A stretch of DNA of 64,000 nucleotides from Methylovorus glucosotrophus (GCF_009858335.1 NZ_VMSE01000001.1:682001-746000); one strand, 5' to 3'; numbered from the stretch's first letter, positions 17,390-26,888 are shown. The notes: generated by a model not told the origin, from the sequence alone. Numbers and translations are program-made.

Positions 17390-18139
17390 TTATTTGAAGA
17401 AGTGAGCCGCATAGCGCTTGTTGATACGCGACAAAGGTAACATGACCAGCATGTCTGCGGTATTGAAATCTGGATCCCAGGCTGGCTCGCCGCAGATGTA
17501 GGCGCCCAGGCGCAAATAGCCCTTGATCAGCGGTGGGCAATTCACGTCAAGCGAGGTCTGCAGCGCGTTCAGTGGCAATGGGCAACGTGGGAAAACACGA
17601 TATTCCGGCGGGCTGAGGTGATCCTGCGCCAGCTGTGTATACAGACTGGCTGCCATGTGGCCGCCATCGGCCATGCCCACGCTGCCGCAGCCTATCATGT
17701 ATTCATAGCGGTGCGTTTGCATGTATTTGGCAAGGCCTGCCCACAACAGGGTAATGGTGCCGCCCATGCGATAGTCCGGGTGTACGCAGGCACGGCCTAC
17801 TTCCACGGTGCGATCAAACAGATGTTGCAAACGGCTCAGATCAAATTCACCAGCGGAATAGTAACCACCGGCTTCAGCGGCCATGCTGGGGTTCAGAATA
17901 CGATAGGTGCCAACGACTTCGCCGCTTTTTGTTTCACGTACCAGCAAATGATCGCAAAAGGCATCGAAGCCATCACGGTCCAGACCGTCCTGCCCATTGA
18001 TGCGGGCGCCCATTTCTTCAGCAAATATCTTGTAGCGCAAACGTTGTGCTTCTGCAATTTCGGAAGGATTGCGCGCCAGAGTCACGTGCAGATGGCTGGG
18101 CTCGCTGTGCAAGCCGGTTGAGACATGCTTTTCTAGCAA
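17390..18139 (-). CDS. olsB: OlsB-like ornithine N-acyltransferase
   Basis: This 249-residue GNAT-like enzyme transfers a 3-hydroxyacyl chain to ornithine, the first step of ornithine-lipid synthesis. Features are RLRYKIFAEEMGA near the N-terminus, the substrate segment DRDGFDAFCDHLLVR, EVGRACVHPDYR, and GCGSVGMADGG. The start is a TTG at 18139, six bases after an AGGAGAG site. It forms a tight operon with the downstream PlsC-type gene. A predicted Pho-box promoter and a hairpin that can mask the ribosome-binding site lie just upstream, suggesting control by phosphate. Confidence 0.88.
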   Translation of the reverse strand: MLEKHVSTGLHSEPSHLHVTLARNPSEIAEAQRLRYKIFAEEMGARINGQDGLDRDGFDAFCDHLLVRETKSGEVVGTYRILNPSMAAEAGGYYSAGEFDLSRLQHLFDRTVEVGRACVHPDYRMGGTITLLWAGLAKYMQTHRYEYMIGCGSVGMADGGHMAASLYTQLAQDHLSPPEYRVFPRCPLPLNALQTSLDVNCPPLIKGYLRLGAYICGEPAWDPDFNTADMLVMLPLSRINKRYAAHFFK

Positions 18140-18144
18140 TTGAA

Positions 18145-18173
18145 TCTCTCCTGCTGATTTAAGATAGGAGAGA
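18145..18173 (-). promoter_or_regulatory. Hairpin masking the olsB ribosome-binding site
   Basis: On the minus strand, TCTCTCCT pairs perfectly with AGGAGAGA across a 13-base loop. The 3' arm contains the whole olsB Shine-Dalgarno sequence, so folding would block translation. The 5' arm abuts a predicted -10 box, so transcripts that begin there would lack that arm and escape masking. Function is inferred from pairing alone. Confidence 0.5.
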
Positions 18174-18206
18174 ATTTACGAATCTTTTATGACGGAACGG
18201 TGACGG
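18173..18206 (-). promoter_or_regulatory. Predicted Pho box and -10 of olsBA
   Basis: On the minus strand, two 11-base units CCGTCACCGTT and CCGTCATAAAA (18206 down to 18185) are followed by six bases and TAAATT (18178-18173). The known PhoB box is two 11-base units like CTGTCATAAAT, placed six bases before the -10. The second unit matches 9 of 11 and the spacing is exact; the first unit is weaker. Confidence 0.5.
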
Positions 18207-18261
18207 CCATTTGAAGCTTGCATGAATTGCCCGTCGGGAGTGATGGCGGCAACGGGCAAAA

Positions 18262-18291
18262 TAAAGCCCGGCAATCTCTCGCCGGGTTTTA
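18262..18291 (-). terminator. Intrinsic terminator downstream of the glycine-zipper lipoprotein gene
   Basis: On the minus strand AAAACCCGGC, an 8-base loop, then GCCGGGCTTTATTTT. A T-rich tract follows the stem. It separates that gene from olsB. Confidence 0.8.
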
Positions 18292-18312
18292 TGGGGTGCA
18301 GATAATGCCTGC

Positions 18313-18765
18313 TTAGTGGCTGACGCGAGTGGTACCGCCGCTTTCCAGGATACGCACACGTTCGCCAGGCTGGAACTGGTCGTCCGCTTCCTGCACTACG
18401 GCGATCATCGTGCCGCTATCCAGCTTGACGGTGATCTCAAGACCATCCTTGCGGGTCAGGCCTTCTTCTGCCGCTGAGCCTGCCAGGCCGCCGACAATCG
18501 CGCCCAATACGGTAGCAATTGCCTGGCCTTTGCCGCCGCCCATGGTGCTGCCTGCCACGCCACCGACCACGGCGCCGCCAGCAGTACCGACCGGCGATTT
18601 GGTGCCTTCCAGCTTGACCGTGCGTACGCTTTCCACGACACCCATTTTGACCGTTTGTACCTTGCGGGCTTCATCCCGGCTATACACGCTGCCAGAGTTT
18701 GAACTGGCGCACGCGCCCAGCATGGCCAGCATGACTGCAATCCCCACTAATTTCACTGTATTCAC
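18313..18765 (-). CDS. Glycine-zipper 2TM outer-membrane lipoprotein (SlyB-like)
   Basis: This 150-residue lipoprotein has a signal sequence with lipobox LGAC (Cys19) and a Ser/Asn-rich start of the mature chain. The centre has two Gly/Ala-rich hydrophobic segments (about 63-100: GTAGGAVVGGVAGSTMGGG and GAIVGGLAGSA) that form the glycine-zipper 2TM domain of the SlyB/PcpY group. The C-terminal 40 residues are polar. These proteins sit in the outer membrane and help envelope integrity under stress. It is followed by its own terminator. Confidence 0.9.
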   Translation of the reverse strand: MNTVKLVGIAVMLAMLGACASSNSGSVYSRDEARKVQTVKMGVVESVRTVKLEGTKSPVGTAGGAVVGGVAGSTMGGGKGQAIATVLGAIVGGLAGSAAEEGLTRKDGLEITVKLDSGTMIAVVQEADDQFQPGERVRILESGGTTRVSH

Positions 18766-18777
18766 TTAATGACTCCT

Positions 18778-19719
18778 TTAACCCAGATTGATTGAGCTGC
18801 CAAATGCCTGTTGATACCTCTGTGCGATTTCTTCGCGGCTTGGCTGATGGTTTTGTGCACCGCGATGCGCAATTTTAATTGCCCCCATCACCGAAGCCAG
18901 CTGCCCGCTCTGTTGCCAGTCCCAGCCTTGGCTGATGCCGTAAAGCAAGCCAGCGCGGTAGGCATCGCCACACCCGGTAGGGTCGGTCACGGCTGAAGCT
19001 TCAACGCATGGAATATGCAGGCGTTTACCTTCCGTGTATATGTGTGACCCCTCGCTACCTAGGGTTACGATCAATGCCTTTACCTTGCCAGCAATGGTAT
19101 CAAGGGTAAGACCGGTTTTTTCCTGCAGAAGTTGCGCCTCATAGTCATTGACGGCCACATAGTCGGCCAGCTCAATGAAATGCAGCAGTTCTTCACCATT
19201 AAACATGGGCAGGCCCTGGCCTGGGTCGAACAGGAAGGGGATGCCCGCATCGCTGCATTCTTTGGCATGAAGGAACATGGCATCGCGGCCATCAGGCGCA
19301 ATAATGGTGAGGCTGACATCTTTGGCATCGTGCACGCTATTGCTGTGCGCTGCGCTCATGGCGCCAGGGTGGAAGGCCGTGATCTGGTTGTCATCCTGAT
19401 CGGTGGTAATGAAGGCCTGTGCGGTGAAGGTATCGGGAATCACCTTAATGTGCGCGCTATCCAGCGACTGTTTGTCCAGCCATTTGCTGTAGGGCTGAAA
19501 GTCTTCGCCGACGGTCGCCATGATCAAGGGTGCGCCGCCCAGGAGTTGCAGATTGTAGGCAATGTTGCCGGCAGTGCCGCCATATTCGCGCCGCATTTCC
19601 GGCACAAAAAAGCAGACATTCAGCATGTGAATTTTTTCGGGCAGGATGTGATTCTTGAAGCTGTCCCCAAACACCATGATGGTGTCGTAAGCCATCGAGC
19701 CGCAGATCAGAGTTTTCAT
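18778..19719 (-). CDS. PfkB-family carbohydrate or nucleoside kinase
   Basis: This 313-residue ribokinase-fold kinase has the N-terminal GGTAGNIAYNL segment (substrate side) and the C-terminal PfkB signature DPTGCGDAYRAGLLYG with the catalytic Asp. The RREYGGTAGN region resembles the nucleoside/adenosine-kinase branch often seen in betaproteobacteria, so adenosine or another nucleoside is a possible substrate, but fructose or ribose sugars cannot be excluded. Only 12 bp separate its stop from the glycine-zipper lipoprotein start downstream, so co-transcription is possible. Confidence 0.85.
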   Translation of the reverse strand: MKTLICGSMAYDTIMVFGDSFKNHILPEKIHMLNVCFFVPEMRREYGGTAGNIAYNLQLLGGAPLIMATVGEDFQPYSKWLDKQSLDSAHIKVIPDTFTAQAFITTDQDDNQITAFHPGAMSAAHSNSVHDAKDVSLTIIAPDGRDAMFLHAKECSDAGIPFLFDPGQGLPMFNGEELLHFIELADYVAVNDYEAQLLQEKTGLTLDTIAGKVKALIVTLGSEGSHIYTEGKRLHIPCVEASAVTDPTGCGDAYRAGLLYGISQGWDWQQSGQLASVMGAIKIAHRGAQNHQPSREEIAQRYQQAFGSSINLG

Positions 19720-19793
19720 TATGTGGGCTAAGAAGATAAAGCCACATTATCAGCGAGTAGCGGCTCGCCGGGCAAGTGCGCTGACGCGCTATG

Positions 19794-20357
19794 TCAGCTT
19801 TTAAGTGCGTTATCGATCAGGACTTTGGCGGCTTTTTTGGCATATTTCACTGCACCTGAGCCGCGCTTCATCTGTTCAGCCTGCATGGCGCCTTCAATCA
19901 GCAGCGACAGTTGCAGGGCCAGACCCTCGGTATCCTGAATGCCGGCTTCGGTGGCAAGGGTTGCCAGATACTGCCGGAACTGCCGGGATTGCTCGGCCGA
20001 CAGGCGGTGCACCGGATTCTCTTCATTGGGGAACTCGGCAGACGCTTTGAGAAAGGCCATACCGCGGAAGTCAGGCGACGTTACCCATTCTTCAATGAAG
20101 TCGAATAGCTTTTGCAGTTTTTCGGCGGGCTTTTTGGTGTTGGTCTCGAACTTCTGTTGCAGCCAGGATTGAAAGTCCTGATGGCCTTGCTGCAATACTT
20201 CCAGAATCAAGTCTTCCTTGCTGTGAAAGTATTTGTACAAGGTCATTTTGGTGGTGCCGGCGACGGCGACAATGGTGTCGACGCCGGTAGAGTTGATGCC
20301 CCGTGTCTGGAAGAGATCGGTAGCCACACTAAGTATTTTTGCCCGTAATGGAGACAT
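19794..20357 (-). CDS. TetR-family transcriptional regulator
   Basis: This 187-residue regulator has an N-terminal TetR helix-turn-helix (about 8-55: ILSVATDLFQTRGINSTGVD, then MTLYKYFHSKEDL). The C-terminal ligand domain is helical and family-variable, so the effector is unknown. It is divergent from a MxaD-like gene, and a perfect palindrome with 9-bp arms lies in the 194-bp shared promoter region, so it probably represses itself and that gene. Confidence 0.9.
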   Translation of the reverse strand: MSPLRAKILSVATDLFQTRGINSTGVDTIVAVAGTTKMTLYKYFHSKEDLILEVLQQGHQDFQSWLQQKFETNTKKPAEKLQKLFDFIEEWVTSPDFRGMAFLKASAEFPNEENPVHRLSAEQSRQFRQYLATLATEAGIQDTEGLALQLSLLIEGAMQAEQMKRGSGAVKYAKKAAKVLIDNALKS

Positions 20358-20406
20358 GGTCTGGTGTTTCCTGATGATGATTAAATTCTATCGTAAAGCA
20401 TTCAAT

Positions 20407-20428
20407 AAATATACAAATCTGTATATTT
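20407..20428. promoter_or_regulatory. Palindromic TetR operator candidate
   Basis: AAATATACA-AATC-TGTATATTT: perfect 9-bp arms, 4-bp spacer, between the divergent tetR and MxaD-like genes. Size and symmetry fit a TetR dimer site, and the AT-rich core could overlap promoter -10 elements. Confidence 0.6.
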
Positions 20429-20551
20429 TTATGCGGCGCCCTTATTCATCCATAAGAACGGGATTTTTTCACAGGCGCCAGGCGAAAAAGTCATGTACAG
20501 TCCTTGCGCCGTAAGTCATGCGGCCATTTTCATTTATTAACCGAGGTATGT

Positions 20552-21076
20552 ATGCGTACACTTAAAAGAGCTTTAGTTCTGGCTGCTTTTGCTTTACCGG
20601 TGGTATCAATCGCGGCGATTGATGAAACCCTGCGAATCCGTGAAACCATCGAAATCAATGCCCCTGCTGACAAGGTTTGGGCGCATGCCGGAAACTTCGC
20701 CGATATGTCCTGGCATCCCGCTGTGGCTAAAACCACGCTGTCCGGTGGCACTGCCAATGCTGCAGGCGCCCAGCGTGTACTCGTGCTCAAAGATGGCGGC
20801 ACCATTCACGAAACGCTCACGGAGTTTGATGATGCGAATCATGTGTTGAAATACACCATCACGGAAAGCGTGCTGCCGCTGCGTGAATATGACTCCACGC
20901 TGCAGGTGCAAGCGGTGGGCGAAGGCAAAACCAAAGTGACCTGGAAGAGCATGTTCAAGCGCAAGGATCCAGCGCATGAGCCCAAAGCCGGGGAGGATGA
21001 CAAGACTGCACGTGATACGGTGACTTCCATTTATCAAAGCGGCCTGCAAAATCTTAAAGCACTTTCCGAAAAATAA
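20552..21076 (+). CDS. MxaD-like periplasmic SRPBCC protein
   Basis: This 174-residue protein has a signal peptide (RALVLAAFALPVVSIA, cleavage near residue 22) and a START/polyketide-cyclase-type SRPBCC domain (RETIEINAPADKVWAHAGNF, then SWHPAV, and a C-terminal helix). Size and layout match MxaD-like proteins, which assist electron transfer between methanol dehydrogenase and cytochrome cL in methylotrophs, but no mxa cluster is in view, so a general lipid-binding role is possible. The ATG at 20552 follows GAGG by five bases. A bidirectional terminator follows. Confidence 0.72.
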   Translation: MRTLKRALVLAAFALPVVSIAAIDETLRIRETIEINAPADKVWAHAGNFADMSWHPAVAKTTLSGGTANAAGAQRVLVLKDGGTIHETLTEFDDANHVLKYTITESVLPLREYDSTLQVQAVGEGKTKVTWKSMFKRKDPAHEPKAGEDDKTARDTVTSIYQSGLQNLKALSEK

Positions 21077-21092
21077 TACTGCCCGCTATACG

Positions 21093-21123
21093 TAATAAAG
21101 CCGGCAATGGCCGGCTTTATTAT
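21093..21123. terminator. Bidirectional intrinsic terminator between convergent genes
   Basis: AATAAAGCCGGC, short AATG loop, GCCGGCTTTATT: a 12-bp stem with A and T tracts on both flanks, between a plus-strand gene ending at 21076 and a minus-strand gene ending at 21130. Confidence 0.9.
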
Positions 21124-21129
21124 TTGTCA

Positions 21130-21888
21130 CTAACTCGTTGAGTTTTTCATCAGCATCGGCGTGTAGTTGCAGCTGACTTGCTGCAACAGTTTGTTTACAA
21201 CATCCTGATCGCTGACCTTGGTCGATACCTTGCCGTTCACGACATACTCAATATAAATCCCACGTTCCGATTCGGGCAGCACCAGTGCTTGCGGGTAGTC
21301 GCAGCTTCCTGTGCGCATCTGTTCAATTTTGGCGTACATGGCTGCCGTGCGGGCCGGATTGGCGACCGAGAAATCAGGGGCCATGCGCGTCTCCGCGGGT
21401 TTTGCCGAAGCATTCAAGGCCGCGACGATAAATGGCCCTGAGGGCTGGAATTCGCTTTGCAAAGCGATGCTGGTGCTGCCCAGCAAGGTAAACAAACCTG
21501 CTGCCATGGCGTAAGCCAGCACCTTGCCTGCAGGCTTATGCTCAGGTGCCTGAGCTTGTAACATGGCGTCGGCTGCAATACGGGCGTGGTGCAGCGCGCG
21601 TGAGGTGGGGGAGGCTAGCTCCGTTTCAAGCGCTTGCTGCATCATGAAGTAGAGTTGCTGCGCCAGCAGGTCCGGCATTTCTATCGCCATGGCTTGCGTC
21701 TGGATTTGCATGAAGCGTAGCATGGCGCTATCTGCGGCAATGTCTGCTTCGCCAGGCAGTGCTATCGGATTGCTGGCGGCTTCTGCCAGAAGATCAAACG
21801 CATTCAGCAGGCGCTGGCCAGGGTCGCTCGAGGATTTTTGTATCCTGGCGATCAGCAGCTCCGAGTTGAATAATGGATGGGCTGACAT
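21130..21888 (-). CDS. Conserved-looking hypothetical protein with one membrane helix
   Basis: This 252-residue protein of unrecognised family has a mostly helical cytosolic N-terminal half (DPGQRLLNAFDLLAEAA; a run of QALETELASPTSRALHHAR), one hydrophobic segment near residues 124-142 (VLAYAMAAGLFTLLGSTSI), and a C-terminal half with two Cys that could be periplasmic (GSCDYPQALVLPESERG and VSCNYTPM). It begins two bases after hemJ and closes an apparent three-gene operon with it and the TlpA-like gene. Confidence 0.7.
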   Translation of the reverse strand: MSAHPLFNSELLIARIQKSSSDPGQRLLNAFDLLAEAASNPIALPGEADIAADSAMLRFMQIQTQAMAIEMPDLLAQQLYFMMQQALETELASPTSRALHHARIAADAMLQAQAPEHKPAGKVLAYAMAAGLFTLLGSTSIALQSEFQPSGPFIVAALNASAKPAETRMAPDFSVANPARTAAMYAKIEQMRTGSCDYPQALVLPESERGIYIEYVVNGKVSTKVSDQDVVNKLLQQVSCNYTPMLMKNSTS

Positions 21889-21890
21889 GG

Positions 21891-22304
21891 CTAGAAGGGT
21901 TTCACCTCAACCAGAATAATAATGGCAATTAGCGACAGCACCGGAGCTTCGTTAAGCCAGCGGTAAAACACATGGCCGTGCTGATTGCGGTCGTGGGCGA
22001 AGTCACGCACGAGCTTGCCGCAATAGAGGTGGTAGAGCACCAGCAATACTACCAGCGATACCTTGGCATGCAGCCAGCCGCCACTGAAGCCGTATCCCAG
22101 CCACAGCCACAGCCCAAAGGCGATGGTCAGCACCGCGCCGGGAGTCATGATGCCGTAAAACAGCTTGCGCTCCATGATTTTGAAACGGGCGTTACTGGTC
22201 TCGTCGCTGGACATGGCGTGATAAACGAAGAGCCGTGGCAAATAAAACAGCCCTGCGAACCAGGTCACCATGAAAATGATGTGCCACGCCTTGATCCAGA
22301 GCAT
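21891..22304 (-). CDS. hemJ: HemJ protoporphyrinogen IX oxidase
   Basis: This 137-residue integral membrane protein with four predicted helices has the CopD/HemJ signature WIKAWHIIFMVTWFAGLFYLP and conserved His10. It oxidises protoporphyrinogen IX in heme synthesis and can use the respiratory chain. It is the middle gene of a tightly spaced operon (2 bp to each neighbour) with a TlpA-like thioredoxin, which could relate to heme protein assembly. Confidence 0.9.
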   Translation of the reverse strand: MLWIKAWHIIFMVTWFAGLFYLPRLFVYHAMSSDETSNARFKIMERKLFYGIMTPGAVLTIAFGLWLWLGYGFSGGWLHAKVSLVVLLVLYHLYCGKLVRDFAHDRNQHGHVFYRWLNEAPVLSLIAIIILVEVKPF

Positions 22305-22306
22305 GG

Positions 22307-22822
22307 CTAGCCTTTTTTGCCCAGTTGTTGATCCAGCAGCTCGTGCAGGGATTTGAAATCAAGCTCGCCTATGGCTTTGCGGATGATTTTGCCATCTTTG
22401 TCCAGCACGAAGGTGGTAGGCGTGACGCGTACTTCGTTGAATTGCATGCTCATGTCACCGGTGTCGTCATGAGTGACTTTAAATGGCAGGGAATTTTTGG
22501 CGGTGTAATTTTTGACCTGATCAATAGGATCATAGGGCATGGCGATCGCCACGACCTCAAAGCCACGCTCATGATATTGATGCCAGGTCTGGATCAAAGC
22601 TGGCATTTCCGCAATACAGCCGGGGCAATCCGTCGCCCAGAAATTGACCAGCACCACTTTGCCACGCAGATCCTGCATGCTGGAGGTTTTGCCATCCAGG
22701 GTGGTAAAGCTGATATTCGGCGCAGTGGGCTTGCTGGCCAGCGTGTAGGCAAGAAAGCCCAGCAGCAGGACCAGCAACAAGGGGAATAGCAGTTTGCGAG
22801 GGGAGTTAAATAAGGATTTCAT
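22307..22822 (-). CDS. Membrane-anchored thioredoxin-like protein (TlpA/ResA type)
   Basis: This 171-residue protein has an N-terminal anchor helix (FPLLLVLLLGFLAYTLA) and a periplasmic AhpC/TSA-type thioredoxin fold with the redox motif in FWATDCPGCIAEMPAL (CPGC). TlpA/ResA proteins reduce apocytochrome or copper-site disulfides. The family's cis-Pro is present in VRVTPTTFVLD. It is first in the operon with hemJ and a hypothetical protein. Confidence 0.9.
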   Translation of the reverse strand: MKSLFNSPRKLLFPLLLVLLLGFLAYTLASKPTAPNISFTTLDGKTSSMQDLRGKVVLVNFWATDCPGCIAEMPALIQTWHQYHERGFEVVAIAMPYDPIDQVKNYTAKNSLPFKVTHDDTGDMSMQFNEVRVTPTTFVLDKDGKIIRKAIGELDFKSLHELLDQQLGKKG

Positions 22823-23021
22823 CTTTAAATATGAGCGATCTGCGATGCACGCGTTATTGTCGTGGGTTTGCTGGAGCTTGTCATCAGGAATCTGCGCCTG
22901 TAAATGGACGACTGTATGAATTTTGCATCACGCATAAGCTTAATACCTGACAAATTCAGTCTGCTAATAAACTGCAATGTTGCCCATGGTATAATTGCGC
23001 TTTTGGTTACCTTCCAAATTC

Positions 23022-26000
23022 ATGACCACCCGCTTACGCGAAATCCCGTATAACTACACCTCGTTTTCAGACCGCGAAATCGTTATCAGATTCCTCGGTG
23101 AAGATATCTGGAACGTTCTCAACGAATTGCGCGGCGAACGGAAAACCGGCCGCTCCGCACGCATGCTGTTTGAGGTGCTGGGCGACCTCTGGGTTGTTTC
23201 CCGCAATCCTTATCTGCAGGATGATCTGCTGGCGAACAAAAAACGTCGCCAAGCCCTGATCAGCGCGTTGCATCACCGCATCAAGGCCATTGACGAGCGT
23301 AGCCAGGGCAATCCTCTGGTCTTGCGCTTGATTGCCGCGGCGCGCAAAGCGGTGGATGTGTTTGAGCAGGATTTCAAGCAAACCGAAAGTCTGCGTAAAA
23401 AAGCTTTGTCCCGACTGGGCAAGATCACGCGCAAGGACAATATCCAGTTTGATGGGTTGGCGCGCGTTTCGCACGTGACCGATGCTACCGACTGGCGTGT
23501 TGAATACCCGTTTGTGGTGCTGACCCCTGACACCGAGCACGAAATGGCAGCGCTGGTGCGTGCCTGTATCGAACTCGGCCTGACGATCATCCCGCGCGGC
23601 GGTGGTACTGGTTATACCGGCGGCGCTGTGCCGCTGACACCATTGTCGGCTGTGATCAATACCGAAAAACTGGATACCCTGGGTGCCGTTGAAATGCGTA
23701 CCCTGCCAGGCGTAGGTCGCCAGGTGCCGACCATCCATTGCGGCGCTGGCGTTGTGACGCGCCGCGTGATGGAGGCCGCTACGGCCGCCGGGCTTGAATT
23801 TGCCTGCGATCCTACCTCTGCTGATGCGTCTTGTATCGGCGGTAACGTCGCCATGAATGCCGGTGGCAAGAAAGCCGTGCTCTGGGGCACGGCACTGGAT
23901 AACCTCGCCTCATGGCGCATGGTGACGCCCGATGCCAACTGGCTCGAGGTGGAGCGTCTGGACCATAACCTCGGCAAGATCCATGACATTCCGGTCGCCC
24001 GCTTCCGCATCACGCGCTTTGCCGAGGATGGCAAAACCATGCTCGCCGAACCGGAAATTCTGGAAATCCCCGGCCCCAGCTTCCGCAAGACCGGACTGGG
24101 CAAGGACGTGACGGACAAATTCCTCTCCGGCTTGCCTGGCATACAGAAAGAAGGCTGCGATGGTCTGATCACCTCGGCTACCTTCATTCTGCATCGCATG
24201 CCCAAGCATGTGCGCACCATCTGCCTGGAGTTCTTCGGCCATGTGGCGCTCGGTGTGCCTGCGATTGTCGAGATCAAGGATTATCTAGATGCGCACCCCA
24301 ATACCTTGCTGGCGGGTCTGGAGCATCTGGACGAACGTTATCTCAAGGCCGTGGGCTATGCCACCAAGGCAACCCGCAACGAGCGCCCCAAGATGGTGTT
24401 GCTGGCCGATATTGCCAGTGACGATGAAAACGGCGTAGGCGAAGCCGCATCGCATATCGTGCGGCTGGCCAATGCGCGCGGCGGTGAAGGCTTTATCGCA
24501 GTCTCGGGTGAAGCGCGCAAGAAATTCTGGCTGGATCGTGGCCGTACGGCGGCGATTGCCAAACATACCAATGCCTTCAAGATCAATGAAGATGTGGTAA
24601 TTCCATTGCCACGCCTGGGCGATTATTCGGACGGCATCGAGCGCATCAATATCGAGTTGTCGATCAAGAACAAGCTCAAACTGGCCGATGCACTGGAAAC
24701 CTTCCTGCAAGGCGATCTGCCTTTGTATCAGGACGACGATACGCAGGCCGATCCTGAAATGCTGGTTGCCAAGCGGGCCCAGTCTCTGGCGCTGGTGGAC
24801 AAGGTGCGTACCCATTGGCGCACTATCCTGGAAAACCTGGATGCGCCGGTCAGCATTCTGGGTAGCGAATACGCGGACATTGCCACTGAAAACGTCTTCC
24901 GCGCCGTGCAGGAGCATCAGGTACGCGTCTCCTGGAAGCGCGAACTGAAGAAGCCGCTGCACCAGATATTCACCGGCCGTGAATATCAGAAGATCCTGGA
25001 GCGGGCGGATGAAATCCACAAGCAGGTGCTCAAGGGCCGCGTGTTCGTGGCGCTGCACATGCATGCGGGCGACGGCAACGTCCATACCAATATTCCAGTC
25101 AATTCCGACGACTATGAAATGATGCATGCCGCGCACGAAGCCGTGGCGCGCATCATGAAGCTGGCCGAAAGCCTGGATGGCGTGATTTCCGGCGAGCACG
25201 GCATTGGCATTACCAAGATGGCGTTCCTGGACCAGAAAACCATTTCGACCTTTGCTGATTACAAGCAGAAGGTGGATCCGGAAGGGCGCTTTAACAAAGG
25301 CAAGCTGATGGCAGGCTCTGGCCTGGATGGGGCTTACACGCCATCGTTTGGGTTGCTGGAGCAGGAATCCATCATCATGGAGCAATCGGCGATCGGCGAT
25401 ATTGCCGACTCGATCAGCGATTGCTTGCGTTGCGGCAAGTGCAAACCGGTATGTACCACACACGTGCCCCGCGCCAATTTGCTGTATTCGCCACGCAACA
25501 AGATCCTCGGTACCTCGTTGCTGATTGAGGCGTTCCTCTATGAGGAGCAGACGCGCCGTGGTATTTCGATCAAGCACTTTGACGAGTTCAACGATGTGGC
25601 CGACCATTGCACGGTATGCCATAAATGCCTGAACCCTTGCCCGGTCGATATCGATTTTGGCGATGTGTCGATTGCAATGCGCAACTTCCTGCGCGAGCAG
25701 GGCAAGAAGCATTTCAATGCCGGCACTACCGTGTCCATGGCCTTCCTTAACGTCAAGGATCCGGCCACCATCAAGCTGATGCGCACGGCCATGATAGGCT
25801 GGGGTTACAAGCTGCAGCGGCTGGGACATCAGGTGTTCAAGAAGCTGGGGCTGATTGGCAACATCAAGAAGAAACCACCCGCTACCCTGGGTAAGCCCGA
25901 GATCAAGGCGCAGGTGATTCACTTCATCAATCGTCCCATGCCCAAGGCCATGCCGACCAAGACATCGCGTGCGCTGCTCGGTCTGGAAGATGACACGATA

Positions 26001-26834
26001 GTGCCGATCATCCGCAATCCGCAGAAGACGACGGAAGAATCGGATGCCGTGTTCTACTTCCCGGGGTGTGGTTCGGAGCGCTTGTTCTCGCAGGTGGGTC
26101 TTGCTACCCAGGCCATGCTGTATGAAACCGGTGCTACCACCGTGTTGCCGCCTGGCTATCTGTGTTGCGGTTACCCGCAGACATCCAGCGGCAATCACGA
26201 CAAGGGGCAGCAAATCACGGCAGAAAACCGCGTGCAGTTCCATCGCATTGCCAATACGCTGAACTATCTGGATATCAAGACCGTGATCGTCTCGTGCGGC
26301 ACGTGTATGGATCAGCTGCAGAAATACGAGTTCGAGAAGATATTCCCGGGCTGCCGCTTGCTGGATATTCACGAATATCTGATGGAAAAAGGCCTGAAGC
26401 TGGAAGGCGTGACGGGTACGCGCTATATGTACCATGATCCTTGCCATAGCCCGATGAAGACCTATCAGCCGCTCAAGGTGACCAATGCTCTGATGGGGCA
26501 GGATGTCGCACTGAATGATCGTTGCTGCGGCGAGTCTGGCACCTTTGCCGTGTCGCGTCCTGATATCGCGACCCAGGTCAAAATGCGCAAGCAGGAAGAA
26601 CTGGAAAAAGGCATGGCCAAGCTGGGCTTGACCCCTGGTGCGCCCGAGCAGGATGTGAAGATACTGACTTCATGCCCATCCTGCTTGCAAGGTCTCGCGC
26701 GTTATGGCGAAGATACCGGGGTGCAGGCGGATTACATCGTAGTGGAAATGGCCAAGCACCTGCTGGGCGAAAACTGGATGCAGGATTTCGTGCACAAGGC
26801 CAATAATGGCGGGATTGAAAAAGTCTTGCTATAA
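23022..26834 (+). CDS. Large FAD-linked oxidase and Fe-S oxidoreductase fusion
   Basis: The protein is 1270 residues from the ATG at 23022. The N-terminal ~145 residues are a DUF3683-like domain. Next come a PCMH-type FAD-binding domain ([20 protein letters not shown]), an FAD-linked oxidase C-terminal domain with [16 protein letters not shown] and GEHGIG, two 4Fe-4S clusters near 800 and 865 ([11 protein letters not shown] and [11 protein letters not shown]), and two CCG domains with [12 protein letters not shown] and CCGESGTF, as in GlpC-like proteins. This fuses a Dld/GlcD-type flavin part to its Fe-S partner, so it probably oxidises a 2-hydroxyacid (lactate, glycolate or 2-hydroxyglutarate) into the quinone pool. 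A TATAAT lies at 22990-22995. Confidence 0.9.
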   Translation: MTTRLREIPYNYTSFSDREIVIRFLGEDIWNVLNELRGERKTGRSARMLFEVLGDLWVVSRNPYLQDDLLANKKRRQALISALHHRIKAIDERSQGNPLVLRLIAAARKAVDVFEQDFKQTESLRKKALSRLGKITRKDNIQFDGLARVSHVTDATDWRVEYPFVVLTPDTEHEMAALVRACIELGLTIIPRGGGTGYTGGAVPLTPLSAVINTEKLDTLGAVEMRTLPGVGRQVPTIHCGAGVVTRRVMEAATAAGLEFACDPTSADASCIGGNVAMNAGGKKAVLWGTALDNLASWRMVTPDANWLEVERLDHNLGKIHDIPVARFRITRFAEDGKTMLAEPEILEIPGPSFRKTGLGKDVTDKFLSGLPGIQKEGCDGLITSATFILHRMPKHVRTICLEFFGHVALGVPAIVEIKDYLDAHPNTLLAGLEHLDERYLKAVGYATKATRNERPKMVLLADIASDDENGVGEAASHIVRLANARGGEGFIAVSGEARKKFWLDRGRTAAIAKHTNAFKINEDVVIPLPRLGDYSDGIERINIELSIKNKLKLADALETFLQGDLPLYQDDDTQADPEMLVAKRAQSLALVDKVRTHWRTILENLDAPVSILGSEYADIATENVFRAVQEHQVRVSWKRELKKPLHQIFTGREYQKILERADEIHKQVLKGRVFVALHMHAGDGNVHTNIPVNSDDYEMMHAAHEAVARIMKLAESLDGVISGEHGIGITKMAFLDQKTISTFADYKQKVDPEGRFNKGKLMAGSGLDGAYTPSFGLLEQESIIMEQSAIGDIADSISDCLRCGKCKPVCTTHVPRANLLYSPRNKILGTSLLIEAFLYEEQTRRGISIKHFDEFNDVADHCTVCHKCLNPCPVDIDFGDVSIAMRNFLREQGKKHFNAGTTVSMAFLNVKDPATIKLMRTAMIGWGYKLQRLGHQVFKKLGLIGNIKKKPPATLGKPEIKAQVIHFINRPMPKAMPTKTSRALLGLEDDTIVPIIRNPQKTTEESDAVFYFPGCGSERLFSQVGLATQAMLYETGATTVLPPGYLCCGYPQTSSGNHDKGQQITAENRVQFHRIANTLNYLDIKTVIVSCGTCMDQLQKYEFEKIFPGCRLLDIHEYLMEKGLKLEGVTGTRYMYHDPCHSPMKTYQPLKVTNALMGQDVALNDRCCGESGTFAVSRPDIATQVKMRKQEELEKGMAKLGLTPGAPEQDVKILTSCPSCLQGLARYGEDTGVQADYIVVEMAKHLLGENWMQDFVHKANNGGIEKVLL

Positions 26835-26856
26835 CACGGTCTGCGGTCGTTGATAT

Positions 26857-26888
26857 GAAAAGCGCAAGGCTATGCCTTGCGCTTTTTT
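26857..26888 (+). terminator. Strong intrinsic terminator of the FAD/Fe-S oxidoreductase gene
   Basis: AAAAGCGCAAGGC, loop TAT, GCCTTGCGCTTTTTT: perfect stem and T-run, just after the stop. Confidence 0.92.

Noticed and set aside
24285..26447. 720-codon open frame antisense to the FAD/Fe-S oxidoreductase
   Set aside because: The sense frame carries clear cofactor motifs throughout; the antisense frame shows no family motif or ribosome-binding site and is an effect of codon bias.
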